Below, one piece after another: positions 35,076 to 46,435 of a stretch of 64,000 nt of DNA. Where the stretch lies: the NCBI GenBank assembly GCA_035546775.1, contig DASZWD010000067.1, positions 19,158-83,157 on the forward strand, in the 5' to 3' direction. The first letter of the stretch is position 1. Every line of letters starts with the position of its first letter. The translations under genes were made by a program, and so were the position numbers. Under the pieces are notes generated by a model that worked only from the letters and a program-made list of their open reading frames with translations, did not search any database and had not been told where the DNA came from. This DNA is from Acidimicrobiales bacterium (GTDB taxonomy: Bacteria > Actinomycetota > Acidimicrobiia > Acidimicrobiales > JACCXE01).

Positions 35076-37211
35076 GTGGAACTCACCGAGGGCTGGCGGG
35101 CGGCGATCGCCGACGACGAGTTACGCCGCCGCTACCCCGAGGTCGACTTCGACGACACCCAGTGGCAGCCGATCGCGCCGCGCTCGCAGTGGCGCAGCAC
35201 GCCGGCGTTCGCCGACACCGACGGGCCGCTGCTGTACCGCGTCAACTTCGAAGCGACCGACGAGGGGGCGCGCTCGTGGCTCGTGTGCGACGGGATCTTC
35301 TACACGTCCGACGTCTGGCTCGACGGCAACTACCTGGGCGACACCGAGGGCTACTTCGTCCCGCACGCGTTCGAGATCACCGAGGCGTTGCGAGCGGGCC
35401 ACGAGCACACCCTGGCGCTCGAGGTCGCCTGCTCGCGCCCCGACGACCTGAACCAGAAGCGCAACATCACGGGCGTGTTCCAGCACTGGGACTGCCTCGA
35501 TCCCGACGACAGCCCGGGGGGCATCTGGCAACCGGTGCGGTTGGCCCACACCGGGCCGGTGCGCATCACGACCCTGCGGGTCTTGTGCCCACGCGCCGAC
35601 GCGCAGCGCGCCAGCCTCGAATTGGCGGCCGACCTCGACACGACCGAGGCGCTCACGATCAACGTGCGTACCGTCGTCACCCACGGCGGCCGCACGGTCG
35701 ACCACGAGGCGGAGCACGCCATCGCGGCGGAAAGCAACTCGATCACCTGGCGCGTCGACGTCGACGACCCGACGCTGTGGTGGCCCCACGCACTGGGCGA
35801 CGCCAACCTGGCGCAGGTCGAGGTGTCGGTGTTCGTCGTCGCCGACGACGGCACGCACGATCTCGTCGCCAGCGACACCCGCCAGGTCACGACCGGCCTG
35901 CGCTCGGTGTCGATGCGCGACTTTCGCTGGACGGTCAACGGAGAGCGGCTGTTCGTCAAGGGCGTCAACCTGGGCCCGACAAAGGGCCGCCTTGCCGACG
36001 CGTCGCCCGACGATGTCGTGCGCGACGTCGAGCTCGCCAAGCAGACCAACCTCGACCTCGTGCGCGTCCACGCGCACGTGGCGCGTCCTGAGCTCTACGA
36101 CGCCGCCGACCGGGCGGGCCTGCTGGTGTGGCAGGACATGCCGTTGCAGTGGGGCTACGCCCGCGGCGTCCGCAAGCAGGCGGCGCGCCAAGCCCGCGCC
36201 ATGGTCGACCTGCTCGGCCACCACCCCTCGATCGCGTTGTGGTGCGGGCACAACGAACCGTTCACGCCGTCGGTGCGCGGCTACGTCGTGGGCCAGCAAC
36301 TCCCCACGTGGAACAAGACGATCCTCGACAACACCGTCAAGCGCGCTCTCGAACGCGCCGACAAGACGCGCCCGGTGATCGCGCACTCCGGGGTCTTGCC
36401 CCATGTAGGCAACACGGGCACCGACACGCACGTCTACTTCGGCTGGTATCACGGCACCGAACGCGAGTTCCCCGGCTGGCTGCGCCGCGTGCCGCGTCTG
36501 GCGCAATTCGTCAGCGAGTTCGGGAGCCAGGCCATCCCCGACAGCGACGACTTCATGGAGGCCGAGCGCTGGCCCGACCTCGACTGGACGCGCCTGGCGC
36601 ACGCGCACTGCCTGCAGCTCGAACCGTTCGAGCGCTATGTGCCGCCGGCCAACTACGCCAACTACGACGACTGGCGCGCCGCCACGCAGCGGTACCAGGC
36701 CACGATCCTGAAGCACCACGTCGAGACGCTGCGGCGATTGAAATACCGGCCGACCGGCGGCTTCGCCGCGTTCTTCTGGGCCGACGCCCACCCCGCCGTC
36801 ACGTGGTCGGTGCTCGACCACGAACGCAAGCCCAAGCTCGGCTACTACGCGCTGGCCGCCGCGTGCGCGCCGGTCATCGTCGTCGCCGAGCGCCCCGCGG
36901 CGTTCTACGAGCCCGGCGAGCCGATCGTGCTCGACGTGCACGTGATCTCGGATCGCCGCGACACCGTCGCCTCGGCGCGCACCACCGCCACGGTCAACTT
37001 CCCCGACGGCTCGGTCCACCGCCAGGCGTGGGTGGGCGACATCGCACCCGACTCGTGCGCCCGCGTCGGCACCATCACGGCCGCATCGCCGGACGCGATA
37101 GGGCCCATCACCATTGACTTATCCACCACGGGTCCCGGAATCGACGTGACCAATCAGTACGTTGCACAGATTGTTAACCAAGGGGGAACAGGCGCGAGGA
37201 TGGAACCGTGA
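35076..37211 (+). CDS. glycoside hydrolase family 2 protein, beta-mannosidase-like (711 aa)
   Basis: Domains in order: a jelly-roll sugar-binding domain with LLYRVNFEATDEG and DVWLDGNYLGDTEGYFVPHAF, an Ig-like domain, and a TIM barrel from RWTVNGERLFVKGVNLGPTK. The acid/base Glu follows Asn in LWCGHNEPF and the nucleophile is in FVSEFGSQAIP. The C-terminus is another beta domain. No signal peptide is present, so it acts on imported oligosaccharide. The stop overlaps the sdhC start (GTGA), an unexpected coupling with respiration genes. The specificity (mannose, galactose, glucuronic) cannot be read from the sequence. Confidence 0.85.
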   Translation: MELTEGWRAAIADDELRRRYPEVDFDDTQWQPIAPRSQWRSTPAFADTDGPLLYRVNFEATDEGARSWLVCDGIFYTSDVWLDGNYLGDTEGYFVPHAFEITEALRAGHEHTLALEVACSRPDDLNQKRNITGVFQHWDCLDPDDSPGGIWQPVRLAHTGPVRITTLRVLCPRADAQRASLELAADLDTTEALTINVRTVVTHGGRTVDHEAEHAIAAESNSITWRVDVDDPTLWWPHALGDANLAQVEVSVFVVADDGTHDLVASDTRQVTTGLRSVSMRDFRWTVNGERLFVKGVNLGPTKGRLADASPDDVVRDVELAKQTNLDLVRVHAHVARPELYDAADRAGLLVWQDMPLQWGYARGVRKQAARQARAMVDLLGHHPSIALWCGHNEPFTPSVRGYVVGQQLPTWNKTILDNTVKRALERADKTRPVIAHSGVLPHVGNTGTDTHVYFGWYHGTEREFPGWLRRVPRLAQFVSEFGSQAIPDSDDFMEAERWPDLDWTRLAHAHCLQLEPFERYVPPANYANYDDWRAATQRYQATILKHHVETLRRLKYRPTGGFAAFFWADAHPAVTWSVLDHERKPKLGYYALAAACAPVIVVAERPAAFYEPGEPIVLDVHVISDRRDTVASARTTATVNFPDGSVHRQAWVGDIAPDSCARVGTITAASPDAIGPITIDLSTTGPGIDVTNQYVAQIVNQGGTGARMEP

Positions 37212-37905
37212 CTGACACGACAATTGCACCGGCGACCAAGCCACTGGTCCTGCGAACGTCGATCGGCAAGAAGTACGCGATGGCCACCTCGGGGATCATC
37301 CTCGTCGGCTTCGTGATCGCCCACATGATCGGCAACCTGAAGTTCTTCTTCGGGCAGAAGCACTTCGACGAGTACGCCCATTTCCTGCGCGTCGTGGGTG
37401 CACCCGTCATTCCCGGCCACTTCGCGCTGTGGGGTTTGCGCGTCGTCCTCCTAGCGGCGGTGAGCATCCATATCTGGGCGGCGTACATGACGACGGTGCA
37501 GTCCAAGCGGGCGCGGCCGATGCCGTACGCCCACACGGACAGCATCCAAGCGAGCTATGCGTCGCGCACGATGCGTTGGGGCGGGATCATCCTGCTGGCG
37601 TTCATCGTCTTCCACATCCTCGACATGACCATCGGTGTGGCCCACGCCGGCACCTTCAAGGAAGGCCACGTGTACGCCAACTCGGTGTCGGGCTTCCAGC
37701 ACCCGATCGTGACGCTCGTCTACACCTTCGCCATGGGTGCGTTGTGCCTGCATCTGTTCCACGGTGTGTGGTCGATGTTCCAGACCTTCGGTCGCGGCAG
37801 CGGCGCCCGCGAGGCGATGCTGCGCCGCCTGAGCGCGACGATCGCGGTCGTCGTGTGCCTCGGCTTCCTGGCGATGCCCTGGACGATCATGTTCGGAGGC
37901 CGTCC

Positions 37906-37909
<4 letters not shown>
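37208..37909 (+). CDS. sdhC: succinate dehydrogenase cytochrome b subunit (233 aa)
   Basis: Five hydrophobic helices with the b558-type signature: [20 protein letters not shown] (His ligand), [40 protein letters not shown] and [16 protein letters not shown]. This single-subunit membrane anchor carries two hemes and needs no sdhD. It is the first gene of sdhCAB and starts with GTG 37208 overlapping the GH2 stop. Confidence 0.92.
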
Positions 37910-39857
<1,948 letters not shown>

Positions 39858-39861
<4 letters not shown>

Positions 39862-40604
39862 ACCTGACACTCCACGTTTGGCGTCAGCCCAATGGCGACG
39901 CACAAGGCCGGATGATGACGTATCAGGCCAACGACATCTCTGAGGACATGTCGTTCCTCGAAATGCTCGACGTCGTCAACGAAGGACTCATCAAGAACGG
40001 CGAGGATCCCATCGCCTTCGACCACGATTGTCGCGAAGGCATCTGCGGTATGTGCGGTCTCGTCATCAACGGCATCGCGCACGGCCCCGAGCGCGCCACG
40101 ACCACGTGTCAGTTGCACATGCGGCACTTCCGCGACGGCCAGGAGATCTGGATCGAACCATGGCGGGCGCGCGCCTTCCCGGTCATCAAAGACCTCGTCG
40201 TCGATCGAGGTGCGTTCGACCGCATCATTCAGAGCGGTGGATACATCTCAGTGAATACCGGCGCTGCTCCTGAAGCGGCGTCGATTCCTGTGCCGAAGGT
40301 CGACGCCGATGCAGCGTTCGAGGCCGCCGCGTGCATCGGCTGCGGTGCGTGCGTCGCGGCCTGCCCGAACGCATCGGCCATGTTGTTCACCGCGGCAAAA
40401 ATTACGCATTTGGCTTTACTTCCCCAAGGACAGCCCGAAAGGAATGCTCGCGTCATAGCGATGGTTGACGCGATGGAGCAGGAAGGCTTCGGGTCGTGCA
40501 CGAACATTGGAGAGTGTTCTGCTGCATGCCCCAAGGAAATCCCGCTCGGTACCATCGCCCAAATGAACAGCGACCTTCTCGCAGGGAGTCTCAACCGAAG
40601 TTGA
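39858..40604 (+). CDS. sdhB: succinate dehydrogenase iron-sulfur subunit (248 aa)
   Basis: The N-terminal [2Fe-2S] ligands lie in [20 protein letters not shown] with a later Cys in ATTTCQLH; the [4Fe-4S] site is [12 protein letters not shown], and the [3Fe-4S] site reads [16 protein letters not shown]. All Cys are present. The GTG at 39858 overlaps the sdhA stop. It completes sdhCAB. Confidence 0.95.
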
Positions 40605-40615
40605 AGTTGCAGTAA

Positions 40616-41875
40616 ATGATTCGAGCCGGCTTGCAGTCCGCCGGCTCCAGTAACGCTCGAAGGTTTCTGCTCACGTGTTTGAACGTGTTGGTGGGGTTGG
40701 GGCTACTGGGGCTTTTCGTCGTACACCCGCAGGCGTCGCGCGCAGCAACACCCGCCGCCAAGACCGCTGCTGTAGGTGTACCCACTACGACCAACGCGCA
40801 ACCCGCGACGACGTCTACGTCGGGGGAAGCGATCGCACCGAAGACCGCATCCACCCCGATGGCGCCCGCGCCACCGAACCTGCACGGCGGCGTCCCCGTC
40901 GGCAAGGGCATGTGGATCTGGCAGCCGCAGTTCGCCGAGGGCGGCAACGCGCAAGCGATCGTCGCCAAAGCGCAGCGCTACGGCATCAACTACCTCTACG
41001 TGAAGACGGGCACGTCCAAGGAAGGCTTCAACGCGGCACCGTTCCTCGACGCGCTGTTGCCGCGGGCCCACGGCGTGGGCATCAAGGTGTTCGGTTGGGA
41101 CTTCCCCTACCTCGACGACATCGGTGCCGACGTGGCGCGCGCGTCGCAGGCGGCGCACTACACGACGCCGAGCGGTGATCGCATCGACGGCTTCGCCGCC
41201 GACATCGAGTTCCGCAGCATGGGAGTGAACCTGAGTCCCGATACCACCGGCTTCTACGGCTACGCGTTGCGCGATGCGGTCGGGTTCGGTTTCCCGCTGA
41301 TCGCCGTCGTGCCCCGTCCGAGCCCGCGCATCACGTCGTATCCGTACGCGTCGGTGGTCAAGATGTTCGACGCCATCGCGCCGATGATTTACTGGCTCAA
41401 CAACGATCCGGCGGTCGCAGTGCAGCAGACGTGGCTCGGCCTGGCGAAGTATGGCAAGCCGATCATCCCGGTGGGTCAGGCCTATGACGGCGCGGCCGAC
41501 GGCGGTCCGCCCGGCATCCCCAACCGCGGCACGATCCACCGGTTCATGGGCGCCGTCGCCGACATGGGCGGTACCAGCGTGTCGTTCTGGAGTTGGGAAC
41601 ATGCCAGCGACGAGATTTGGCAGGCCGTGTCGGACGCGGCGCTGTTCCAGGTGCCCGTCGGCGACAACACGACCTACCGATCCGACCAGATCCGTGCCTA
41701 CCAAACGCTGCTGAGCAGTCTCGGGTTCGGCGTCCCGGCCACCGGCGTATGGGGTCCGCAGACCGACGCCGCGGTGCGGGCGTTCCAGGCAGCGTCACGC
41801 CTGCCCGTCACCGGCCAGATCGACGACATCACGCGGGCATTCCTGCTGCGCCCGCTGTCGCCACCGCTCAAGTAG
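40616..41875 (+). CDS. secreted TIM-barrel glycosidase-like protein with peptidoglycan-binding domain (419 aa)
   Basis: A membrane or signal segment (LTCLNVLVGLGLLGLFVVHP) is followed by a Thr/Ala/Pro linker. A barrel-like domain (KGMWIWQPQFAEGGNAQAIV, YGINYLYVKTGTSKEGF, VFGWDFPYLDDIGAD, DGFAADIEF) resembles glycoside-hydrolase-like DUF4015-type proteins. The C-terminus has a PG_binding_1 domain (YQTLLSSLGFGVPATGVWGP, AVRAFQAASRLPVTG). It probably sits in the cell wall; catalysis is unproven. It ends overlapping the end of the next minus-strand gene by 8 bp. Confidence 0.75.
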   Translation: MIRAGLQSAGSSNARRFLLTCLNVLVGLGLLGLFVVHPQASRAATPAAKTAAVGVPTTTNAQPATTSTSGEAIAPKTASTPMAPAPPNLHGGVPVGKGMWIWQPQFAEGGNAQAIVAKAQRYGINYLYVKTGTSKEGFNAAPFLDALLPRAHGVGIKVFGWDFPYLDDIGADVARASQAAHYTTPSGDRIDGFAADIEFRSMGVNLSPDTTGFYGYALRDAVGFGFPLIAVVPRPSPRITSYPYASVVKMFDAIAPMIYWLNNDPAVAVQQTWLGLAKYGKPIIPVGQAYDGAADGGPPGIPNRGTIHRFMGAVADMGGTSVSFWSWEHASDEIWQAVSDAALFQVPVGDNTTYRSDQIRAYQTLLSSLGFGVPATGVWGPQTDAAVRAFQAASRLPVTGQIDDITRAFLLRPLSPPLK

Positions 41876-42593
41876 CGCGGTTCCACTCGGCCCACCCGAC
41901 GCGCGTGACGCCGTCGGCGTCGACGATCACCGACGCGGCGCGCTCCAGCCGGCGCCGCCCGTGTCCGGCGACGGGCTCGATGAGCACGCCCCCGGAAAGC
42001 TCCGGACGGATAACGGCGTCCTGCGCCGGCGCGCCTTCGACGCGCACCCACTCGTGCGTCCACCAGTCCACGACGCCCCACGTGTGGTCGCGGTAGCCGG
42101 AGACGGGCTCGTCGACGGCGACACCGCCTGAGCCGACTATCTGGGCGTCGCCGGTCACGGCGCAGCGCTGCCCGTACCCATCGTGGATGGCGAACGGCGA
42201 CGCGGTCGCCTCCCATTCGAACTCGAACTCAACGGCGGTCCGGTCGCCGCGCTCGGCACCGTAGGCGTCGCGTGGGTCGTCGAGGGCGACGGCAAAGCCC
42301 TCGAAGTTCACCTGCCAGCGCTGCATGGCCTCGTGACATGTGAGGTCGGCCCACAAGCCGGCGCCGCGCACCTCGAAGCCCCGCGGTACGTCGAGGTGCT
42401 GATCGCGCACGAGCAGCAGCGGCTCGTCCTGGCGCACGATCACCGACCACCACCACGCGTGCTCCGGCGTCAGCGTCAGCCGGGCGTAGAGGCCCCACGA
42501 GAGATCAGGGGCGACGGCCTCGAACGACCAGGCTTCGGCCCACAGTGGGTGCGTACCGGGCGTGTGCCGGAACTCGTCGACGAGTTCGAGCAC
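41868..42593 (-). CDS. hypothetical protein, beta-rich (241 aa)
   Basis: Trp-rich soluble protein (SWGLYARLTLTPEHAWWWSV, YRDHTWGVVDWWTHEWVR), with no signal peptide and no known catalytic motif. The pattern of alternating beta strands and the HTWG segment recall DUF7064/7065-type or tocopherol-cyclase-like lipocalin proteins, but I would not assign it. The GTG start is 8 bp after the stop of the preceding gene, so the two are likely cotranscribed. Confidence 0.6.
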   Translation of the reverse strand: MLELVDEFRHTPGTHPLWAEAWSFEAVAPDLSWGLYARLTLTPEHAWWWSVIVRQDEPLLLVRDQHLDVPRGFEVRGAGLWADLTCHEAMQRWQVNFEGFAVALDDPRDAYGAERGDRTAVEFEFEWEATASPFAIHDGYGQRCAVTGDAQIVGSGGVAVDEPVSGYRDHTWGVVDWWTHEWVRVEGAPAQDAVIRPELSGGVLIEPVAGHGRRRLERAASVIVDADGVTRVGWAEWNRAT

Positions 42594-42600
42594 CCCGCGG

Positions 42601-43551
42601 TTACGACGCCTTGGGCGTCAGGCTCGACAGCTTCTCGTCGGTGGTGACGCTGCCGCTGCCGTTTTGCACCTCGGCGTGGCGGTACACCTCGATGCCGTGC
42701 GCCGGGTCGTAATAGCCGCGCTCGTTGATGTGCGTGGTCTGGCTGCCGAAGCTCGGCACCGTGGCCGTTAGCGTGATCGTGCCTTCGACCGACCAGGCGT
42801 TGACGGTGGTGGTGCCGACGGTGGCCGCCACCTTGCCCGTCACCTTGCCCGTCGAGTCGAGCTTGATCGTGCCGTACTTCACGCCGGCATTGTTCTTGAT
42901 GTCACAGGTGCTCGAGCCCGACCACTGCGAACCGACGTGGATGTCCGCCGGATAGTTCAAGACGTCGGGGTTGAGGTCGCAGGTCAGACGGCCCTGCGGT
43001 GAGTCGAAGGACAGGCTCTCGATCAGCACGCCGTTGGGGCCGTAGGCGATCGAAGAGGTCTGCTGCTGGCCGCCCATGTCGGCGGTGACGTTGCGGCGGG
43101 TGACGCCGTTGCTGCTGGCGCCGGCGGTCACGGCCTCGTCGACGGTCTTGGAGTTGTCGGTGCAGTCGACGAACGTGTAGCGGCCGATGGCCGGGGCCTG
43201 ATTGGCGGTCGGGTCGGTGGACGTGGCCGGCGCGTCACCGCAGATACCCGACGGCTTCGCCCCGGCGGCGGTCGTGGCCGTCGAGTGGTTGCCGGACGCG
43301 GCGGTCGTGCTCGTCGCGCCGGCGCCGGCGCCGGCGCCGGCGACGGTGGTGTCGGTCGCGCCCGGCAGGGTGGTGTCGGATCCCGACAGTTCGCTCGTGG
43401 ACGTGGTCGAGCCGGCAGTCGACGCGTTGGTGCTGGGTTTGTCGGCGGCGCCGAAGGCGACCCCGCCGATGCCGACGAGTGCCAGCAGGATCGCCACCGC
43501 GATCATCACAGTAGCTACGCGCGACGAGGGCGTCGCGGAGATCGGTTGCAT
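42601..43551 (-). CDS. membrane-anchored secreted protein with Ser/Thr/Ala stalk (316 aa)
   Basis: One N-terminal helix (VATVMIAVAILLALVGIGGV) anchors the protein; then a linker rich in Thr, Ser, Ala and Gly (TTVAGAGAGAGATSTTAA). The globular part has Cys at GICGDAP, FVDCTD, LTCDLN and STCDIK, probably two disulphides, and beta-like strands (YGTIKLDSTGKVTGKVAAT). No known domain. The ATG at 43551 gives a usual stop-transfer orientation. It is divergent from the 176-aa gene. Confidence 0.65.
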   Translation of the reverse strand: MQPISATPSSRVATVMIAVAILLALVGIGGVAFGAADKPSTNASTAGSTTSTSELSGSDTTLPGATDTTVAGAGAGAGATSTTAASGNHSTATTAAGAKPSGICGDAPATSTDPTANQAPAIGRYTFVDCTDNSKTVDEAVTAGASSNGVTRRNVTADMGGQQQTSSIAYGPNGVLIESLSFDSPQGRLTCDLNPDVLNYPADIHVGSQWSGSSTCDIKNNAGVKYGTIKLDSTGKVTGKVAATVGTTTVNAWSVEGTITLTATVPSFGSQTTHINERGYYDPAHGIEVYRHAEVQNGSGSVTTDEKLSSLTPKAS

Positions 43552-43596
43552 CTCCGAATCGTAGGTCGGGGCCCTCGGGCTGCTACAACCGGCCCG

Positions 43597-44127
43597 GTGC
43601 GCGGCTGGATCGAATGGTTTTTCAAGGGTGTCTGGCACCGGCGCCGCGTGTGGCAGGTCGTCCTCATCGTGATGGTGCTGATCATGCTGCCCGCCGGGAT
43701 CGAGTGGATCGTCTCCAAGCGCCGCCCGGCCCGCACCATGACCGACCCCACTTTCGTGCGGGCCGCCAACGCGCTGTGCGCACAGGAAGTCAAGCCCCTG
43801 GCCGAAAAGCAGCGATCCAGCCAGGAACAGGAGAAGATCGACGACAGCCCCAAGGCGAACGCCGCCAAGGTCGACAAGGTGGCGGACAAGCTGGAGGCGG
43901 CCGTCGCCCACCTGCGGGCGCTCTCACACCGTCCAGCCAACAACGACCAGCTAAACGCCTGGTTCGGAGCCTTCGACGACTACGTGAAGGCGGGCCGGGA
44001 TTACGCGGCAGCCCTGCGGACGGGGAACGAGACCGAATACAACAAGGTCGACGACGAAGGCGTGGCGCCACTCAAGGCGATCAGCCACTTCGCCCGCGCC
44101 AACCGCATCGACAACTGCATCCCCTAG
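43597..44127 (+). CDS. membrane protein with extracytoplasmic helical domain (176 aa)
   Basis: A basic N-terminus and one helix (VWQVVLIVMVLIMLPAGIEW) precede a charged helical domain (EKQRSSQEQEKIDDSPKANA) with Cys at NALCAQEV and a C-terminal DNCIP. The single Cys at each end might form a disulphide closing the helix bundle. No family is recognised. The GTG at 43597 was chosen because it opens the basic n-region. Confidence 0.6.
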   Translation: MRGWIEWFFKGVWHRRRVWQVVLIVMVLIMLPAGIEWIVSKRRPARTMTDPTFVRAANALCAQEVKPLAEKQRSSQEQEKIDDSPKANAAKVDKVADKLEAAVAHLRALSHRPANNDQLNAWFGAFDDYVKAGRDYAAALRTGNETEYNKVDDEGVAPLKAISHFARANRIDNCIP

Positions 44128-44140
44128 GGCGCCGGACGCG

Positions 44141-44167
44141 AAAAAGGCGGGCCCCGGAGGGCCCGCC
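44141..44167 (-). terminator. intrinsic terminator of the repeat-protein gene
   Basis: Minus-strand stem GGCGGGCCC/GGGCCCGCC (9 bp) with a four-base loop, followed by TTTTT. It lies 21 bp beyond the stop of the Asn/Gly-rich protein gene. Confidence 0.8.
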
Positions 44168-44187
44168 CAATCCGTGAGACGTCCGAG

Positions 44188-45258
44188 CTAGACGCGACGT
44201 CGCATCGCGAGTGCCCGCCTCGGTTTGCGCAAGAACAGCAAGCCCATCGCCAGGGAGAGCACCAGCAGAGGCAGCGTCGCTGAAGCGCTGCGCACCGACG
44301 AGATGCTGTCCGCGTCGAGGACTTGGGTGTTCGAGTTGCTGGCCAGATTGCCGGTGGCGCTGGCCGAGCCCGTCAGGATCGCCGCGTTGCCGTCGGAGGA
44401 GTTCGTGGCGGTCGAGTCGTTCACCGCGACCTTGTCACCACTGCCACCGCCGGTTGCCGCCGCAGTCTGCGGGGCGTTGGCGTTGTTGATCGAGACGTTG
44501 CCCGCACCGACATTGAGGCCGGAGTTGGCGAGGCCCAAACCAAAATTCAGGTTGTTGCTGTTCTGATCTCCAAGCACCAGTCCGGAAGCGCCCTGGGCGT
44601 CGATCGTCTGCACGGTGTTGTTGTTCGCCGTGTTGCCGATGGCCGATGCGTTTCCAGTGGCGATGATCGCCGAGCCGTCAGAGACATTCGACGTGTTGGC
44701 GGTGTTACTGGCGATCTTGTCGCCCGTACCGTTGCCCGACGCCGTGGCGTTCTGATTGCTGTTCGCAGTGTTCTGCGACGCGTTACCCACCCCGATGTTG
44801 CCCCCGGTGTTCGAGACGGCAATACCGATGTTGGTGTTGTTGGAGTTCTGATCGGCGTTCACCAGACCGGAGCTGTTGCCAGTGTTGGCCGCCTGCACCG
44901 TGTTGTTGTTCGCCGTGTTGCCATTCGAGTTGGCGTTGCCCGTGGCGACGGTCGCGGAACCATTGGAGTGGTTCGACGTGGTGGCGTCGTTCACGGCGAT
45001 CTTGTCGCCGCTGCCATTGCCCGTCGCTGTGGCGTTCTGGTTGCTCGTGGCGTTGTTGGTCGAGCCGTTACCGACCGCGACGTTCCCGCCCGTGTTGGAC
45101 GCAGCGATACCGATGTTGGTATTCGTCGAGTCCTGGTCGACATTCGTCAATGCGCCCGCCTGCCCCGCTGACAGCAGAATCCATGCAGCCGCACCGGCGA
45201 GCACGAGCAACGATCCAACCAGCACTTCGCGTACGGGTTTGCCGTTCTTCGAGTTCAA
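44188..45258 (-). CDS. Asn/Gly/Thr-rich repetitive surface protein (356 aa)
   Basis: The signal helix (LVGSLLVLAGAAAWILLSAG) is followed by about 270 residues in three repeats of roughly 90, each with DQ(D/N)S-N-TNIGIA-SNTGGN-(A/I)-VGN, SNQNATA-GNG-GDKIA, GSA-ATGNA and NTANNNTVQ. Spacing and composition (Asn, Gly, Thr, Ser, Ala; almost no charge) suggest a beta-solenoid or curli/amyloid-like fold. It ends in a hydrophobic helix and an Arg-rich tail (RKPRRALAMRRRV). The start is TTG 45258 with AAAGGAGG seven bases upstream. It likely forms fibres or a coat at the cell surface; no sorting motif is present, so it is held by its membrane helix. Confidence 0.75.
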   Translation of the reverse strand: MNSKNGKPVREVLVGSLLVLAGAAAWILLSAGQAGALTNVDQDSTNTNIGIAASNTGGNVAVGNGSTNNATSNQNATATGNGSGDKIAVNDATTSNHSNGSATVATGNANSNGNTANNNTVQAANTGNSSGLVNADQNSNNTNIGIAVSNTGGNIGVGNASQNTANSNQNATASGNGTGDKIASNTANTSNVSDGSAIIATGNASAIGNTANNNTVQTIDAQGASGLVLGDQNSNNLNFGLGLANSGLNVGAGNVSINNANAPQTAAATGGGSGDKVAVNDSTATNSSDGNAAILTGSASATGNLASNSNTQVLDADSISSVRSASATLPLLVLSLAMGLLFLRKPRRALAMRRRV

Positions 45259-45378
45259 CCGGGTACCTCCTTTGTGTGTTGCTGCCGAGGACCGTTCGCC
45301 CCCGTAGAAGCGACAGTATTCCTGGTCACACCAGATGAATAGGGCATCGGTCACAAGAAATTGAGAGAAACGTCCCGG

Positions 45379-45406
45379 TGACAACATGGAAAACGTTGGG
45401 TACAGT
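45379..45406 (+). promoter_or_regulatory. candidate promoter of the 72-aa gene
   Basis: TGACAA (45379-45384) and TACAGT (45401-45406) are 16 bases apart, about 35 bp before the GTG at 45442, which is preceded by AAAGGAG. Matches are only partial. Confidence 0.3.
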
Positions 45407-45441
45407 CCAAATCATCAACGGCTGAGCCAAAGGAGACGCCC

Positions 45442-45660
45442 GTGACGCTGTCCGAGGTGATCGACGACCACTTCCTGGAGAAGTACCGAGGCCTGCTCGA
45501 CGCGGAAGATGCAGCTTTCGACGAACTCGAGCACGCCCATGAGGACGGGGATCGCAATCCCTACGAAGTGGCTCTCGCACAGTGGCAAGCCGCAATCGAA
45601 AAGAAGCTTGCCTACCTCCAGCGCCTCGGCGTCAACTTCAAGGTGACGCTCGAAGTCTGA
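45442..45660 (+). CDS. hypothetical small acidic protein (72 aa)
   Basis: A soluble, mostly helical protein (YRGLLDAEDAAFDELEHAHE, NPYEVALAQWQAAIEKKLAY) ending in a beta-like GVNFKVTLEV. AAAGGAG lies nine bases before the GTG, a strong ribosome site. No motif is recognised. It precedes the ABC transporter genes by 28 bp on the same strand. Confidence 0.65.
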   Translation: MTLSEVIDDHFLEKYRGLLDAEDAAFDELEHAHEDGDRNPYEVALAQWQAAIEKKLAYLQRLGVNFKVTLEV

Positions 45661-45688
45661 TCACTGTCGCTGGGGCGGGCGAACCGAG

Positions 45689-46435
45689 ATGATCGAGGTC
45701 GACGGGCTCGTGCGCGAGCTCGGAGACACCAAAGTGCTCGACGGGATCACCTTCCGCGCCCCAGCGGGCGTCGTGACCGGCTTCCTCGGGCCCAACGGCG
45801 CGGGCAAGACCACCACGATGCGGGTGCTGTCGACGCTCCTGCGCCCGACGGCCGGTACGGTCCGCGTCGGCGGCTTCGACGTCGTCAAACAGGCCGACGA
45901 CGTGCGCCAGGTCATCGGCCTCGTCACCGAAGAGCCGGGGCTGCTCGACCGGCTGACGGGTCGCGAGCACCTCGCGTTCAGCGGGAGGGCGTATGGGCTG
46001 TCTCCCGCACGCGTCGCCGCCCGCATCGACGAGGTCGCCGAACTGCTCGCCCTCGGCGACAACCTCGACCAGCGCGCCGGCAAGCTGTCGAAGGGCAACC
46101 GCCAGAAGATCGCGCTGGCGCGGGCGTTGGTGCACGACCCTCCGATCCTCCTGCTCGACGAACCCACCGCCAACCTCGACGTCGTGGCCACGGCCAACAT
46201 GCGCGACCTGCTCATGTCGCCCGACGTGCGCGGCACCAAGACGGTGCTGCTGTCGACCCACGCCCTCGACGAAGCCGACGAGGTGTGCGAGCGGGTGGTC
46301 GGCATCGCGCAGGGCAAGGTCGTCGCCGAGGGGACAAAGGAAGAGATCGCCGCGTCGCGCGGTCAGGCCGACTTCCGCGACGCGTTCCTGGGTCTGCTGC
46401 GGGCGGAGACGCTCGCCGGCGAATCCGTCGTCTGA
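45689..46435 (+). CDS. NatA-like ABC transporter ATPase (248 aa)
   Basis: Walker A GPNGAGKTT, signature LSKGNRQK, Walker B ILLLDEPTANLD and the H-loop LLSTHALDEAD are all present. TEEPGLLDRLTGREHLAFSG and RDAFLGLLRAE are typical of the NatA / multidrug DRA exporters. The two permease genes follow without a gap. It should power export of an unknown substrate (sodium, drug or lipid). Confidence 0.9.
   Translation: MIEVDGLVRELGDTKVLDGITFRAPAGVVTGFLGPNGAGKTTTMRVLSTLLRPTAGTVRVGGFDVVKQADDVRQVIGLVTEEPGLLDRLTGREHLAFSGRAYGLSPARVAARIDEVAELLALGDNLDQRAGKLSKGNRQKIALARALVHDPPILLLDEPTANLDVVATANMRDLLMSPDVRGTKTVLLSTHALDEADEVCERVVGIAQGKVVAEGTKEEIAASRGQADFRDAFLGLLRAETLAGESVV

Noticed and set aside
44188..45387. 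A longer start for the repeat protein, upstream of TTG 45258
   Set aside because: The extra residues are not a signal sequence, and the AAAGGAGG ribosome site lies exactly before the TTG.
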